Positions 32,068 through 43,510 of a DNA stretch of 64,000 bases are shown here, in pieces. Position numbers and translations under genes: made by a program. Under the pieces are notes generated by a model. It had not been told where the DNA came from. It saw only the letters and a list, made by a program, of their open reading frames with translations, and did no database searches. The stretch covers positions 55,548,916-55,612,915 of the forward strand of contig CM035806.1 in the NCBI GenBank assembly GCA_020466095.1, given 5' to 3'. The number at the start of each line of letters is the position of its first letter. Position 1 is the first letter of the stretch. This stretch comes from Chlorops oryzae. Its lineage: Eukaryota; Arthropoda; Insecta; Diptera; Chloropidae.

Positions 32068-32218
32068 CAGTCGAAACTGTCTATAACGAATTTCAAGGGA
32101 CCGGCAAAAATATTCGTTATAGAGAAAATTCGTTATAAGGAAAGACAACAAAAAGGCACCAAAAATGTAGCCAATAAGCACTGAGAGAAATTCGTTATAG
32201 CGGAGTTCGTTGTAAAGA
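32068..32218. mobile_element. Pogo-like MITE remnant
   Basis: The left end CAGTCGAAACTGTCTATAAC resembles the intact MITE at 47726-47893 (CAGTCGAACATCC, then GGGACC). Several ATTCGTTATA units lie within. The right terminus is lost or altered, so limits are approximate. Confidence 0.45.
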
Positions 32219-32224
32219 GTTTCG

Positions 32225-32421
32225 TAACGCCTAGAATCACTCCTACAAAATTCGTATACTCAGAAATGATTAGCGTCACCAGGAGATGCGATGACGTGTG
32301 TCCTTTCGTCTGTCTATGTGTTTTTCCGTCCGTATTGACGAAATTTCTATGCATTTTGGCGGAGACTGGAGTAAGAGAATGGACTTGAGCGGACAATTTT
32401 TAATAACACCTCTAATACTAA
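32225..32421 (-). mobile_element. Family X fragment, minus strand
   Basis: AGCGTCACCAGGAGATGCG, the GTCCGT-rich stretch and AGAGAATGGACTTGAGCGG correspond in order to the reversed family X copies. It ends at ACCTCTAATACTAAGG, where the Harbinger-like element begins. Confidence 0.6.
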
Positions 32422-33069
32422 GGCCGTCCGCACGCGGGTCGTATTGTCATCGTATCGTCATCGGCACTGCACTCTTTTGTCGTGCAGCTATGATGAAGAT
32501 ACGCCTACTAATTTGCACACGAAGCAGTTTTGAATCGTCAAAACACAAAGCGTAAAGATGTCACGTGATGAAGACGAATTCATTTTGCTGAGCTATCTGC
32601 GCAACAGGAGAAAAAAAAAATAGATGCAACAGACAATATTGGGTGCACCCATATATTCGAAACAATTCGGGGAAAAGATTATTCATTGCTGCAAAAGACT
32701 TCACCTTTTGAGCTATTTCGGCCCAAGCCTTCTCGGTGACAGTCTTGTTTGAAGACGATTGTATGGTATTTTTATATAAACATTCATTTTCTTCAACCAA
32801 TTGAACGAATTTCAAAACTTCATTTGTCATCTTCGAAACACGTGTATTTTCTCTTCGAAATTTGTAAAGAAACTGCAAGCGTTAAAGCGTGCACGACGAT
32901 AAGTGTACGCCAGTGTTTGACGATAAGCGTCATGCTGCGTGCATGTTGCGACGATTACGCATAGCGTACGAGTAGTGTGCCTTTCTCCATTTAAACACGT
33001 GTGGGGCAACATATCGTATCCCTCTCGTATAGCTGCATAGCACGATAACGATAGACTCGTGTGGACGCC
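32422..33069. mobile_element. Harbinger-like element with MADF gene on minus strand
   Basis: Inverted ends GGCCGTCCGCACG and the inverse of CGTGTGGACGCC continue inward with GTCGTAT / GTCTATCG similarity. It interrupts a family X fragment. The interior codes for a MADF-like protein on the minus strand. The target duplication is not clear (AA or TAA/AAG). No transposase is seen. Confidence 0.55.
32561..32878 (-). pseudogene. MADF-like DNA-binding protein fragment
   Basis: From a methionine codon at 32830 the frame reads EVLKFVQLVEENECLYKN and then EKAWAEIAQKV. This is the spacing of a MADF domain (helix, turn, K-x-AW-x-EIA helix). The third helix is replaced by unrelated sequence after residue 45 or so, implying deletion or frameshift. 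Its job in the parent element would be to bind the ends together with the transposase. Confidence 0.55.
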
Positions 33070-33093
33070 AAGATCTACATGTGTAAGGATTAT

Positions 33094-33912
33094 CTCTCCC
33101 TCTCTCTTCGTACGCCCCTTTCTCCGTGCACCATCTCTAGACATGTAGGTACTTTATCTCTCCCTTCTCTCCACATTACGATTTCCTCTCTCTTCCCCTC
33201 TCTCAAACCTTTCTCCCTCTTCGAATCCCTAGACTCACTCTCCACTCTCCTCTTCTCTCCCCTTCTCTCTCTCTCTCTCTTCCTCCTCTCTCTCCCTCTC
33301 TCTCCTCTCCTACCTCTCACCTCTCTCTCCCTCTCTCTTCCCCTCCTCTCTCACCTCTCTCCCCTCTCTCTCCCTCTTTCTCTCCCTCTCTCTCCTCTCT
33401 CTCTCCCCTCTCTCTCCCTCTCTCTCCCTCTCTCTCTCTCCTCTCTCTCTCCTCTCTCTCCCTCTCTCTCTCCTCTCTCTCCCTCTCTCTCCCTCTCTCC
33501 CTCTCCTCCTCTCTCTCCCTCTCTCTCCCTCTCTCTCCCTCCTTCTCCCCTCTCTCTCCCCTCTCTCCCTCTCTCCTCCCTCTCTCCCCTCTCTCTCCCT
33601 CTCTCTCCTCTCTCTCCCTCTCTCTCCCTCTCTCTCCCTCTCTCCTCTCTCCTCTCTCTCCCTCTCTCTCCCTCTCTCTCTCCTCTCTCCTCTCCTCCTC
33701 TCTCTCCCTCCTCTCTCTCCTCCTCTCTCCTCTCTCTCCCTCTCTCTCCCTCTCTCTCCCTCTCTCTCTCCTCTCTCCCTCTCTCTCCCTCTCTCTCTCC
33801 TCTCTCTCCCTCTCTCCTCCCCTCTCTCCCTCTCTCTCCTCTCTCTCCCACTCTCTCCTCTCTCTCCCTCTCTCTCTCTCCCTCTGTCTCCCTCTCTCTC
33901 CCTTTCTCTCAC
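33094..33912. repeat. Polypyrimidine (CT/CCT) tract, about 0.8 kb
   Basis: From 33250 on, nearly every base of this strand is C or T in CTCTCTCCCTCTC-like units; before that the tract is mixed with other short sequence. The long frames on both strands (295 codons plus, 200 and 166 minus) are pure repeat artefacts of Ser/Leu/Pro or Arg/Glu. The opposite strand is GAGA-rich. Confidence 0.92.
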
Positions 33913-34654
33913 TTAATTTCTCTTAAGGTGAAAGAGTACGTAACATAAGGGACCGATTTATTTATAATTGTACGATTCAGGAGAAATCAAGACGACTATC
34001 TTCAGCTCACAAAGGTTCAAGAGAGGGCCTGGCTACTCACAAGGATTCGCGAAGAATTTCTAATACGAAAAACGATAGTTTAAGCCCCATACATCTTACT
34101 CTATTAGCATTTTTTAATCCCTATATATTCTTTCTGGTCTCACCTGAGATGGTCGCGATGATTTCCTTGAACAGGAAGGACAATCCTTCAATAAATTCTC
34201 ATGGGAGCTTCGATTGGCTCGTATGTATTATATAAAGATGACATCAGACCTTGGTCTTGAGTTTTTGACCAATTCCTTTGTTCGATGTGCAAGAAGAGTA
34301 ATTGGCCTATGAGTTTCGAATTATTATTTATTTATTTATTTCAAAATGAAAATTGTTAATAAGTAAATGATTAACCTATACACTAGGAATTCTAGTCCTT
34401 TGAGTTAAATGTTTTTGTTTTTCATTTATGTTATAAAAGTATAAAAATATTTTGACAAATGCGCTCCCCCCACCGCCACCGCCATCGCCAGCTTTAGCTT
34501 GTAGCCCAACAAAAATTCATTACTGAAACCCAAAATCCATTAGGAAAAAGTTGCAACGATAGCAAAAAACGGAATCGACAGGAGCACAACGCATGTGGAG
34601 CTTAGCGCGAGATAAGAGAGAGAGAGAGAGAGCGAGAGAGTGATAGTGAGAGAG

Positions 34655-34695
<41 letters not shown>

Positions 34696-35462
34696 AAATT
34701 AATAGCAAAAACTGCAAACATGAAAAATGCAGCGATAGCATTGTTATCGATTTCACACAATAATCAACAACGGAGCCATTCATCAATCGCTCCACGATGC
34801 AATCCATCCGATTCGGTTGCTCGCGAGGGGTGAATCGGGAGCGCTGAAAAATCGCATACGTTCGCGATGGGTGCAAATATATAAAAGAGGAAGAGAGCGG
34901 GAGAGAGTGGGGGGCATGAGAAAAAAACAAGTAGAATCATGCATGATTGTTTATTAATTATGATTGCTTTGCATCGTGCTTTTTGTTTTTAATCTACACC
35001 GAAAAAAAATGAGCACAAATGCAAAAGGAAAACTCATGAAAACAAAATATTTTCAAGAATAATTATCAAGATATGTATTTAAAAAAAAAAATATTCGTTC
35101 ATATTCTCTTCGCTTTTTGTGAACTCGCTTCGGCTGTTCAAAGAGATTATTTTGCGCGCTGTATTTATTGGAAGTTTTTCACCGAATATTGGACATTTAT
35201 TGAATGGATTGATAGAGCTGTGATGTGTGTGTGTCCTTTTATTCTCAAGCGACTGAGAATAGTAACAAAAACAAAAGGAAAAAGAAAACAAAAATGACGT
35301 TCAAATGTCTCCGTTCCGATGCATTCATATCATTGAGAATATCCTTTACTATTGCTAGCAGTCAGTCTACCCAAATCCCCAAATCATTTTCATCAATTTC
35401 CTTCCACTTCCATTTTCAAAAGCTGAAAGCAAAAATGAAATACGAAACAAATGAAAAAGCAA
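33913..35462. other. Spacer with GA microsatellite
   Basis: No supported gene. GA/GAGAGT repeats lie at 34616-34690, and CACCGCCACCGCCATCGCC near 34471-34489. Remaining frames lack domains. Confidence 0.5.
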
Positions 35463-36346
35463 GTAAGGGTGTTATTGTCAGCCGAGCCTGACAATACAAT
35501 ACCCGGCAAAGGCATATACCTACTTATGTTTGAACATGAATTTTACACAGGGGCCCAGACCACTGCCATTACGACAAGGTATTCTAAAGAATTGAAAGGC
35601 AATTGAGGGCCTCATATATCGATTTTTGGTCAATTTCTTTATGAAAACTGAGATTTTGCCACGCCGACTTTTCCGATTTTAGAAAATTTTGTCCGAATTT
35701 TAAATATGAGCTCAAACTCTAGATTTGACTGAAATATCTTCAAAACCCCCCGATATTTTGATGGTTTCTATAATTTTTGTGACAGACCCTAGTAATCGAG
35801 GTAACCCTAACAATGGAAAGATCACAAAAGCTTTCGGAGAGGATGTTAATGACTGCAGCGGAAGCATACATGCCGACTTTGATGCTTGTCCCCTTTGCAT
35901 TTCGGTTGTAAGAGACAAGTTTCGAAAAAAACCCTTCGGTCACGCCCACTATTTATATTTTTCGAAACTAAATTTATTGCCTTTAAATACCTATGTATGT
36001 TAACATATCGAATTTTATCAAAATATCTAGAAAATTTTAGGTTTTAGAGCAGTTTTTGTGATTTTCATAGCAGAACCTAGTATTGGAGGTACCCTTAGAA
36101 ATTGTCCGATCGGATCAATTCTCGAACTTGATCTTACTCATGGCCTCGCCAATACGCCAATATCAAATTTTGTGAAGATAGCTCAACTGCTTCGCTAAGA
36201 AAACTGTACACAGACAGGCAGACAGACGAACGTCCGATCTCCTGGTGACGCTGATCATTTCTTTATACATTTTTTATGGTTCTCGAATGTTACACACACA
36301 ACCGTACAAACGCAATGCACCCTGGATACAGAGTTTGTCGGGTAGC
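35463..36346 (+). mobile_element. Family X copy 4, near full length
   Basis: It starts AAGGGTGTTATTGTCAGCCG with the 5' palindrome slightly mutated. It carries both internal units (GTGACAGACCCTAGTAATCG near 35780; AACCTAGTATTGGAGGTACC near 36075), the GACAGGCAGACAGACG tract, CTCCTGGTGACGCTGATC and the 3' hairpin region GAGTTTGTCGGGTA. This gives the normal layout of about 0.88 kb. Frames inside are short and broken. Confidence 0.75.
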
Positions 36347-36693
36347 ATGAACGGCGAACTAAAACACCACACCTTGATGCTGTAATTTTTTCAATTTTTT
36401 TCTTCCATTAATTTTTATTCTGATTTGATATAAACAAAAAACAAAAAAAACAAAAAAACGGATAAAGGAAAAGGAAATGAGAAAGAGAAAAATGAAATCG
36501 TCCACCAAATAGAGGCACCTATTGGGATTCAATGGAATCATAACTCTACGCCGTCATTCAATGTTATATTCGCGTTCACGTTAAAGGCATACAATACCCT
36601 CCCGCGTGAAATGCAATCAGAGGCGGCAACGCATTGTTCAGCCTGCGACAAAACAAGGACGCATTTGAAAGGGATTTGCGTTTGCATGTGTTG

Positions 36694-36724
<31 letters not shown>

Positions 36725-38852
36725 TGCGAATGTGTGTGGGTGTGCGTGTCAGTGATTGTCTGTAAAACAATCGATGATCGCTTTCTGCGATTTCTGTCCG
36801 CAGTTCAATACACACGAACACAATGGCACTGGCGCGCGGCGCTCGTCACTCTGAACATCCACGCCCCACGCCGCACGCCCCACGATCCACACCCATGTAG
36901 GACATTTATAATGTTGACAAATTTTTTTTTTTTAGCGCCGATTAATAGTCATCGAGCGGCGATATGCATGTTACAATAGAAGAAGGGGGCGCCCAGCCTT
37001 CAAGGCTGGGACTTTTCTCTGTCAGGATGCGGAATTCTTTTGGAATTCGCTTCATTGAAACATTTTATGCAAGACTTTTTCTTTTCTCCCTTTTTTGTTT
37101 GTTTCTTTGTTTGTTTGCTGTTTTGTTGTTGATGTTGATGTTGTTGTTGATTTTGCTGAACTAGGCATGCATTTCTCAATGCGCCTTAAGGCAGTGAAGT
37201 ACGAAGAAAAGTAATCATATCCAGATGAAGATAATTGTTTGTGATAATAAGAATGATTGTATTCTATGAATTCTTTCGCTCGTGAATCTACCTTGAATTC
37301 AAACAAGGATATTCGAATGCTCCTTTTTTGATTTTTTAGATATCTATTGTGTTAAAATCTTTTCTGTTTTGTTCAACGCCAGCCAGACGGATGAAAAATT
37401 CTCAATGTAAGTTGAAAAATTAAAAAAAAAAAAACAGCATTCGAATTTAATTTCAGAAATTGATGAAAAGATGCTCGCGTTTTCGTTTTTGTTTTTTTTT
37501 CTTTTCTTCTTTTTTACTTAGCATGCAAATTAATTATAAGAGAAAAAATTCGACATTTTCCTTCGAAATAAATTCAATAATAATAAAAATTTAATTTCGA
37601 CAGAGCCTCTCGATCTCTTCGTTTTCATCGTTTTCGTCTAATTGGTGCCAGCAAAAGAAAATCCTCTCGAAAAAGTTGAACGAAAATGCAATTCATTCAT
37701 TCACTCAAATCAAGACTCATGAAATCTTTTCTCTCGCACGATAATATTTGCATAGTCGCATAAAGAGTCCTAATCATTTCGTTAGGCCCAACCAATTAGC
37801 CTCTCAATGCCAAGCGCACCAGCCCAGGCAGCAGCGCAAGCACACTCCAAGGACATTGTGAAAAAGCCGCTAAGAAAAGGTGAGACTTTTCGTTCTTTTG
37901 TAGCGCAGCTGATGCTGATGCAGTGGCGTCAACGCGAAAAAATGCGCCTCATAAATCACTTGAGTCGGTCGTTTCGCTGTTCACCTTTCCTCTCGTTCGC
38001 TCGTCCCCTGGCTGTTGCGTTCCTCGCTAGTGGTTCGATTCAACCACAATATCCCACCTAATCCACATTATCCTCGAGGCGCGATGTGGTCGTGCCTTTG
38101 TCACAGCACCGAGAGGCTTGGAATCATAAAAAAAAAAAAACAAATGAAAAACCAAAAAACGACGTCGCCTTTGCCATTTTACGGATGTATTTCCTTTCCT
38201 GGCTGGCCACTTTGTCGTTGCGAGCACAAAGAACGGAAATGCAGCCTTTAAAACGGTCCAATTAAATTGCGAAAACGAAAACGAACACGACGCCAACGCC
38301 AACGCCAACGAAAAGGCAAACGCGAACGGGACAAAACAAGATGGCTGGAGGCGGGGCAGGGGGGTGGTAGAGAGGTATAGCGTGTGGCCGAAAGAGCAAC
38401 AAGCGCGCTGGCTTCCTAATTATGCGTTCCATCGCTTCTGAGTTTGCCGTCTTCATCTTTTGTTATTTATTAACCGAAATGCAAAAATCCTGAAATCCTG
38501 AAATCCTTCGATGCCATTTGTGAGCACTGCCCGCGAGGGTGATTAGTGTCGAGTTACCGTTGCCGGTGTTATGCTTATTTGCTAACTTCGAGTGGCCATT
38601 GTTGTCACAATGCCACTTCCGGGACACGCTCACCGGTCACAACCGCACACACACACACACACACACACACACGCATACGGAGCCACTCTAATCGTGGATG
38701 ATGCGGAGTATTCAAAAATGTTTTGGCAATCGTGCAAGGACCGCACCTTTTTCTTATTTTCTTCTTCCATTCTATTGAGTGGGTTAGCTTCACGCTTGTT
38801 AGCTTATCTACGAGTATTAACGAATATTTGAACCAGTAACTGGGATTACCAC
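36347..38852. other. Spacer with TG/CA repeats and a small hairpin
   Basis: No supported gene. TG repeats lie at about 36689-36722 and CA repeats at 38646-38672. A perfect 19-bp hairpin (CCCAGCCTT, C, AAGGCTGGG) lies at 36992-37010. The 84-codon plus frame at 37807-38061 has no recognisable motif and is not called. Confidence 0.45.
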
Positions 38853-38871
38853 GAGTAAGGGTGTTATAGTA
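38853..38871 (+). mobile_element. Family X 5' end fragment
   Basis: CGAGTAAGGGTGTTATAGT equals the family X start and then breaks off into unrelated sequence. Only the first bases of an insertion remain. Confidence 0.5.
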
Positions 38872-38944
38872 CAGAAAGCTTTTCACAATGGTGCTTATTA
38901 TTCAATTGTTTCCAATTAGGTTCCCAAATTCTTTATATATGTTC

Positions 38945-39405
38945 TTCAACCTGCTACATGGGCCAAAATTCTTTTTAATGCCTTCACTTCTGTCCCTGTC
39001 AATGAAAATCAGTTTTTTTGAAGGAGCAAACCATATTAATAAAAAATTAGTTTTAACAAAAAATTTATGAATAATGAAATAAAATACTCTAGTCGAATTG
39101 AAAAAAATCAATGATTAACAAAACTTAATTTTTTTCCTTCGCAAATTACGGTAACATTGTTGTCTAATCTTGTCTTGTCTTGCCAAACAAGACAACAATG
39201 TTACTGTAAGTTGCGAGTAAACAAGATGGAAGTTTGGTAATATTCGATTTTTTCCAATTGGACTAGAGTATTTTATTTCGTTATTCATAAATTTTTAGGT
39301 AAAATTTATTTGTTATTTATTTGATTTGCTCTTTTACGAACACTGATTTTCGTTGACAGAGACAGAAATTTAGGCATTAAAAAGAATTTTGGCCCACATA
39401 TCAAA
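38945..39405. mobile_element. Large foldback, arms about 215 bp
   Basis: The left arm starts near CATGGGCCAAAATTC and the right arm ends with the inverse. Both contain CTTTTTAATGCC, GAAAATCAGT, AAATTTATGAATAA and AAATAAAATACTCTAG in mirrored order. At the centre GTAACATTGTTGTCT pairs with AGACAACAATGTTAC across a loop of TTGTC/CTTG units. This is a decayed palindromic element; its outer ends are not resolved. Confidence 0.6.
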
Positions 39406-39412
39406 TAATGAC

Positions 39413-40490
39413 ATATCGTCGTTCGTAAGCTATTGTGTTCTATATGCCAAAAATCTTTTTTTTGGGAAATCGCTTTTAAAATTTAGTTGTTAATTACAAA
39501 AAACTGAACCGAAAAAATTCTCGCGACCTTTTTACCAAGGAAAGTTGAAGGGTTTGTGGTTTTTTCTGTAAAAAAAAATTTCGGATTTTGGAAACGCTTC
39601 TACCAGCATGAAGCGTTTATAAAAAAAATGCTTTGTTCTATATGCACCTATTTACGAAGCTCTCCTTGTTTTATAGCATATAGAATAAAATGTAAAAAAG
39701 TATTGTGAGAAATGAAAAACGATATGTTTTAAGGAAACATTTTTCCAAAATCTCCCGTTTGCCACGCCCACTTCCAATTTTTTTGAAATAATATTAATGG
39801 CCTTAAAATAATATAAAATTTCAAGTTTCATCAAAATATCTCAAAAAATGCAAGTTTCAGAGCAATTTTTATAATTTTTAGCAAAGATCCTAGTACTGGA
39901 GGTACCCGAAAAAATGATGCGATCAAGCCCATTCTCGAACTTAATATTACTTAAGTCGCCTTGCATCTCCGTACCAAATTTCGTCAAGGTAGCTCTACTC
40001 CTTCGATACGAAAACTGTATACAGACAGTGAGACAGACAGACACACGGACGGACGAACGGACATGGCTTAATCTCCTTGAGACGCTCATCATTTATCTAC
40101 ATATTTTCTCTCCCGGGAGCAATATACCCTCGACACAGAGTGTTTCGGGTATAAAAATAAAATGCAAAGACTTCCAAATTGCTACAAACATTATTTAGTC
40201 ATATGCATATGGAACAAAATAAAAAAATATTTTTTTATTCGGTGTTTTTGCTTCGTTTTTTGTTCTATATGCACGGTTTCTTGCATATAGAACACAATAG
40301 GTTACGAAGTTTGTCACTAGAGTGTTGTATAGCACAAAGTCGATGTCTCATATTTCAAAAACTATAAGAGATATTAGAAAACTGATTACATAGATCGATA
40401 GATCTCGAAATGTTTACCTAAAAACCAGTCCTATCTCATTTTTTTCCATTTCGCGGTATAGAACACAATAGCTTACGAACGACGATATGT
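39413..40490. mobile_element. Inverted-repeat element (ATATCGTCGTTCG ends) with family X inside
   Basis: The left end ATATCGTCGTTCGTAAGC with TATTGTGTTCTATATG is repeated inverted at 40454-40490. Further GTTCTATATGC units lie inside both halves (near 39430, 39630, 40258, 40275). A family X 3' piece (39750-40156) lies in the middle. No matching target duplication was found, so the superfamily is open. Confidence 0.6.
39750..40156 (+). mobile_element. Family X 3' half
   Basis: It contains GTTTGCCACGCCCACTTCC, ATCCTAGTACTGGAGGTACC, GACGGACGAACGGACATGG, and the closing hairpin CTCGACACAGAGTGTTTCGG. The 5' half is absent. It inserted into the 39413-40490 element. Confidence 0.7.
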
Positions 40491-40819
40491 ATATACATAT
40501 GTACATATAACGACATTATAGGGCTGTCCATTAATTACGAAGCATAAAAAGGAGGAGGGGTTCGAAAAATCTTACGCTTGCTGACATTGTGTGTCTGATA
40601 AATTGGTACTAATGTATGCTTACAATGTCAAAATTGGTCAAAATCTCACTTACCTAATTAATCCTTTTTTTCGCTTAGGTACTTCTTCTTCTTCTTCGCT
40701 GTTAAAGCGAGCAAGTAAATTTCCAATACCAAACACATTTAGAAAAAACAAAGAAGTACTTTGGCTTACTTTCGCTACTTGAACGCATACGCTAATTACA
40801 AGTAATCGGACTCACAGGG

Positions 40820-42130
40820 TTGCATTAAAATCGGGGACGTGAACCGGATTTGGAACCGGTTTTGAACCGGAAAAACGCTTTTATCTGCTGATGAACCGAA
40901 CCGAAAACCGAACCCCTTTTTTTTGAAGGTTCAGGGTTTCATTATACCCGACACACTCTGTGTCGAGGGTATATTGCGTTTGTGTGGTTGTGTGTAACAC
41001 CCAGAACCAGTTGAGATAGACTATAGAAAAAATAATAAGAAATGATCAGCGTCACCAGGAATTCGATTAGCCCTTGTTTCCGGTCCGTTTCTTGTCCCGT
41101 CTGTCTTGTCCGTCCCTTGTCTTCCGTCTGTTTTTGTATACAGTTTTTTATCTAAGGAGTTGAGCTATCTTGATGAAATTGGATATGCGTACTCACAAGC
41201 ACATGAGTAAGAACAAGTTCGAGAATGGACCCGATCGACCATTTTTAGGGATACCTCCAGTACTAGGGTCTATTACGAAAATCACAAAAACTGCTCTTAA
41301 AGCGAAGTTTTTCAAGATATTTTGATGAAATTTGATAGTTGAACATTTTGAAGTCAATTTATTCAATTTCAAAAAATTGGAAAAGTGGGCGTGGCCGAAG
41401 GGCGTTTTTAAAAAATTGCCTCCTACACCCGAATTTCAAATGGGACTTATACGAAATTTGGCAGTTATGCTTCCTTTGTAGCCATAAACATCCTCTCAAA
41501 AAATTTTTTTGATAGGTCCATTATTAAGGGTACCTCCAGTACTAGGGTCTGTCACAAAAATCTCAAAACTGCCCTAAAACCGGATTTTTTTGAGATATTT
41601 TACTGAAACTTAGAATTTGAACGTTTATTAAGGCCTCCGATTAGAAAATAAAAAAATGGGAAAAGTGGGCGTGGCAAAAGGGCGGTTTTCATAAAGAAGT
41701 TCAATAAAAGTCGGTATATGGGGCCCCTAATGGCCTTAAACACCTCTTGATATTAAAAATTATTTGAAGATGTTAGTCTGTGTCGGGTATTTTATTGTCA
41801 GGCTCGCCTGACTATAACACCCTTACTTGTTTTTGCCTGCAACCATGCACAGTGGTCGCTCCCTTAGGCCAAAAATACAAAAAATCTAAATCGATGTTCT
41901 TATGAAATTAGTATCGATACCATCTCTAATAAACGTAAGGTAACCACCACCAACTTTTTATTGCGCAAATTTTAACCCTAAATGGAAAAAATTGCGTTAG
42001 AAGAAGGGACACGTGTTAACAAATTTTTTCAGTTTGAGAAATTCCCGAACCGATGAACCGAACCGAAACCCCGGTTCATAGAAGTAGAAAAACCGGGTTG
42101 ACGAACCAATCCGAAAGTTCAAACGCGGTT
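40820..42130. mobile_element. Decayed element rich in GAACCGG/CCGGTTC, split by family X
   Basis: Several GAACCGG and CGAACCGAAACC units occur at 40845-40912 and again at 42047-42110. They are separated by a complete reversed family X (40942-41832). The outer ends are approximate and no target duplication is clear. A CAGGGTTGCATT start (40816) and repeated subterminal motifs would suit hAT, but this is weak. Confidence 0.4.
40942..41832 (-). mobile_element. Family X copy, full length, minus strand
   Basis: Beginning with ATACCCGACACACTCTGTG, it runs through AGCGTCACCAGGA, two CCTCCAGTACTAGGGTCT units, two AAAAGTGGGCGTGGC units and the palindrome GTCAGGCTCGCCTGAC, ending AACACCCTTACTTG. It is the best complete reference copy of the family (about 0.89 kb) in the window. 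No protein is encoded. Confidence 0.8.
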
Positions 42131-42266
42131 AGCCTGAAGTCATAAATAGCTGTACCCGATGAACTGCAGTCTTATAAGCCAATAGATCGACGATCAGTTG
42201 TTTTGATTCATGGAAGCTTACATTAGCATTGGAAGGGTGGTGCTGACGGTGATCGAGGGCTTTTTA

Positions 42267-43155
42267 TACCCGACACACTCTGTGTCGAGGGTATATTGCG
42301 TTTGTTGGGTTGTGTGTAACACCCAGAACCAGTTGAGATAGACCATACAAAATGTATATAGAAATGATCAGCGTCACCAGGAGATTCGATTTAGACATGT
42401 CCGTTGTCCGTCTGTCCGTCTGTCAGTAGTACAGTCATTAAATGTACGTTATCTTATCGAACGGATTTGAGCTATCTTGGACAAAACTTTGGTATCGTGC
42501 TCAGGGGAATGAGTAAGAACAAGTTCGAGAATGGACCCGATCGCACCATTTTAGGTACCTCAACTAGGGTCTGTTATGAAAATCACAAAACTGCTCTAAA
42601 ACCTGAGTTCTTTCAGATATTTTATGAAGATTGGTATTTGAACATGTTTAAAGCCAAGTAATATGATTTCAACAAATTGAAAAGTGGGCGTGCTATAGGC
42701 GTTTCAAAATTGTACTCCTACACGAAAATCTACAAGATGGACTTGAACGAAAGTTGGTACGATATGCTATCTCTTGAATAGCCAGTAAGCGTCCTCACCT
42801 AAAAACTTTTTATTCGACAGAACCATTATTAAGTACCTCTAGTACTAGGTCTCCAAAAAATCCAAAATGCGCTCTAAAAAGCGGACATTTATTAAATATT
42901 TTTCAATGAAACTTACGAATTTAAGCGTAATATAAGCGGTCCGATTAGAATCCCAAAAAAAGTTGAAACCAATCCGGCAAAGTGGCAAATCGGCGGTTTT
43001 TATAAGAAATTTATAAATAGTCGGTATATGGGCCCATAGAACTTAACACCTCTTGATATAGCAAAATAGATTCGAACGATCAGTTGTTTTGATTCATGGA
43101 AGCTTACATTAGCTATTGTGAAGGCTCGCTGACTAGTGACCGAGGCTTACTTGTT
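42267..43155 (-). mobile_element. Family X copy with unusual indels, minus strand
   Basis: It has the same order of landmarks as 40942-41832 but with many single-base losses. GGTACCTCAACTAGGGTCT and AGTGGGCGTGCTATAGGCG are examples. Near its end the expected sequence is replaced by a 37-bp block (43079-43115) that also lies just before the copy (42190-42226). The altered 5' palindrome and CTTACTTG end follow at about 43125-43155. Confidence 0.65.
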
Positions 43156-43194
43156 TCTTTTCGAAATGGATTGATTCCTGTATTAGGGCGAGAG

Positions 43195-43510
43195 TCGCTC
43201 GAAATTTCATCTTTCGATTATTAAAGTTTTTTTATTGTCAAAATTATCGATTATCGAAATTACCGATTGTAGAAACGATCAATTATCGAAACTTTCGATT
43301 GTTTAAAATATCGAACGTTGAAACTATCGATTGTTGAACACTTCGATAATTTTGACTATCGAAACTATCGATGATTGAAACAATCGATTATTGAAACAAT
43401 CAATTATTGAACCTATCGATTATTGAATCTTTTGATTATCGAACCCTTTGATTGTTAAAACTATCGATTATGGAACGTTTCGATTATCGAAACTGTCGAC
43501 TATCAAACTC
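43195..43510. repeat. Degenerate tandem repeat of ATCGATTATTGAAAC type
   Basis: About fifteen units of 15-19 bp with the core TATCGATTATNGAAAC follow one another. A second short cluster with TATCGATA lies at 43862-43948. ATCGAT and CGATA motifs recur every 15-20 bp. No coding potential. Confidence 0.7.

Noticed and set aside
33061..33948. Very long open frames (up to 295 codons) on both strands
   Set aside because: They exist only because CT/GA repeats contain no stop codons; composition is Ser/Leu/Pro or Arg/Glu/Gly.
36992..37010. Intrinsic transcription terminator
   Set aside because: The short hairpin is followed only by a mixed pyrimidine stretch, and the DNA is eukaryotic.
37807..38061. 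84-codon plus-strand frame as an exon
   Set aside because: No recognisable domain, no splice or conservation evidence, and the length is within chance.
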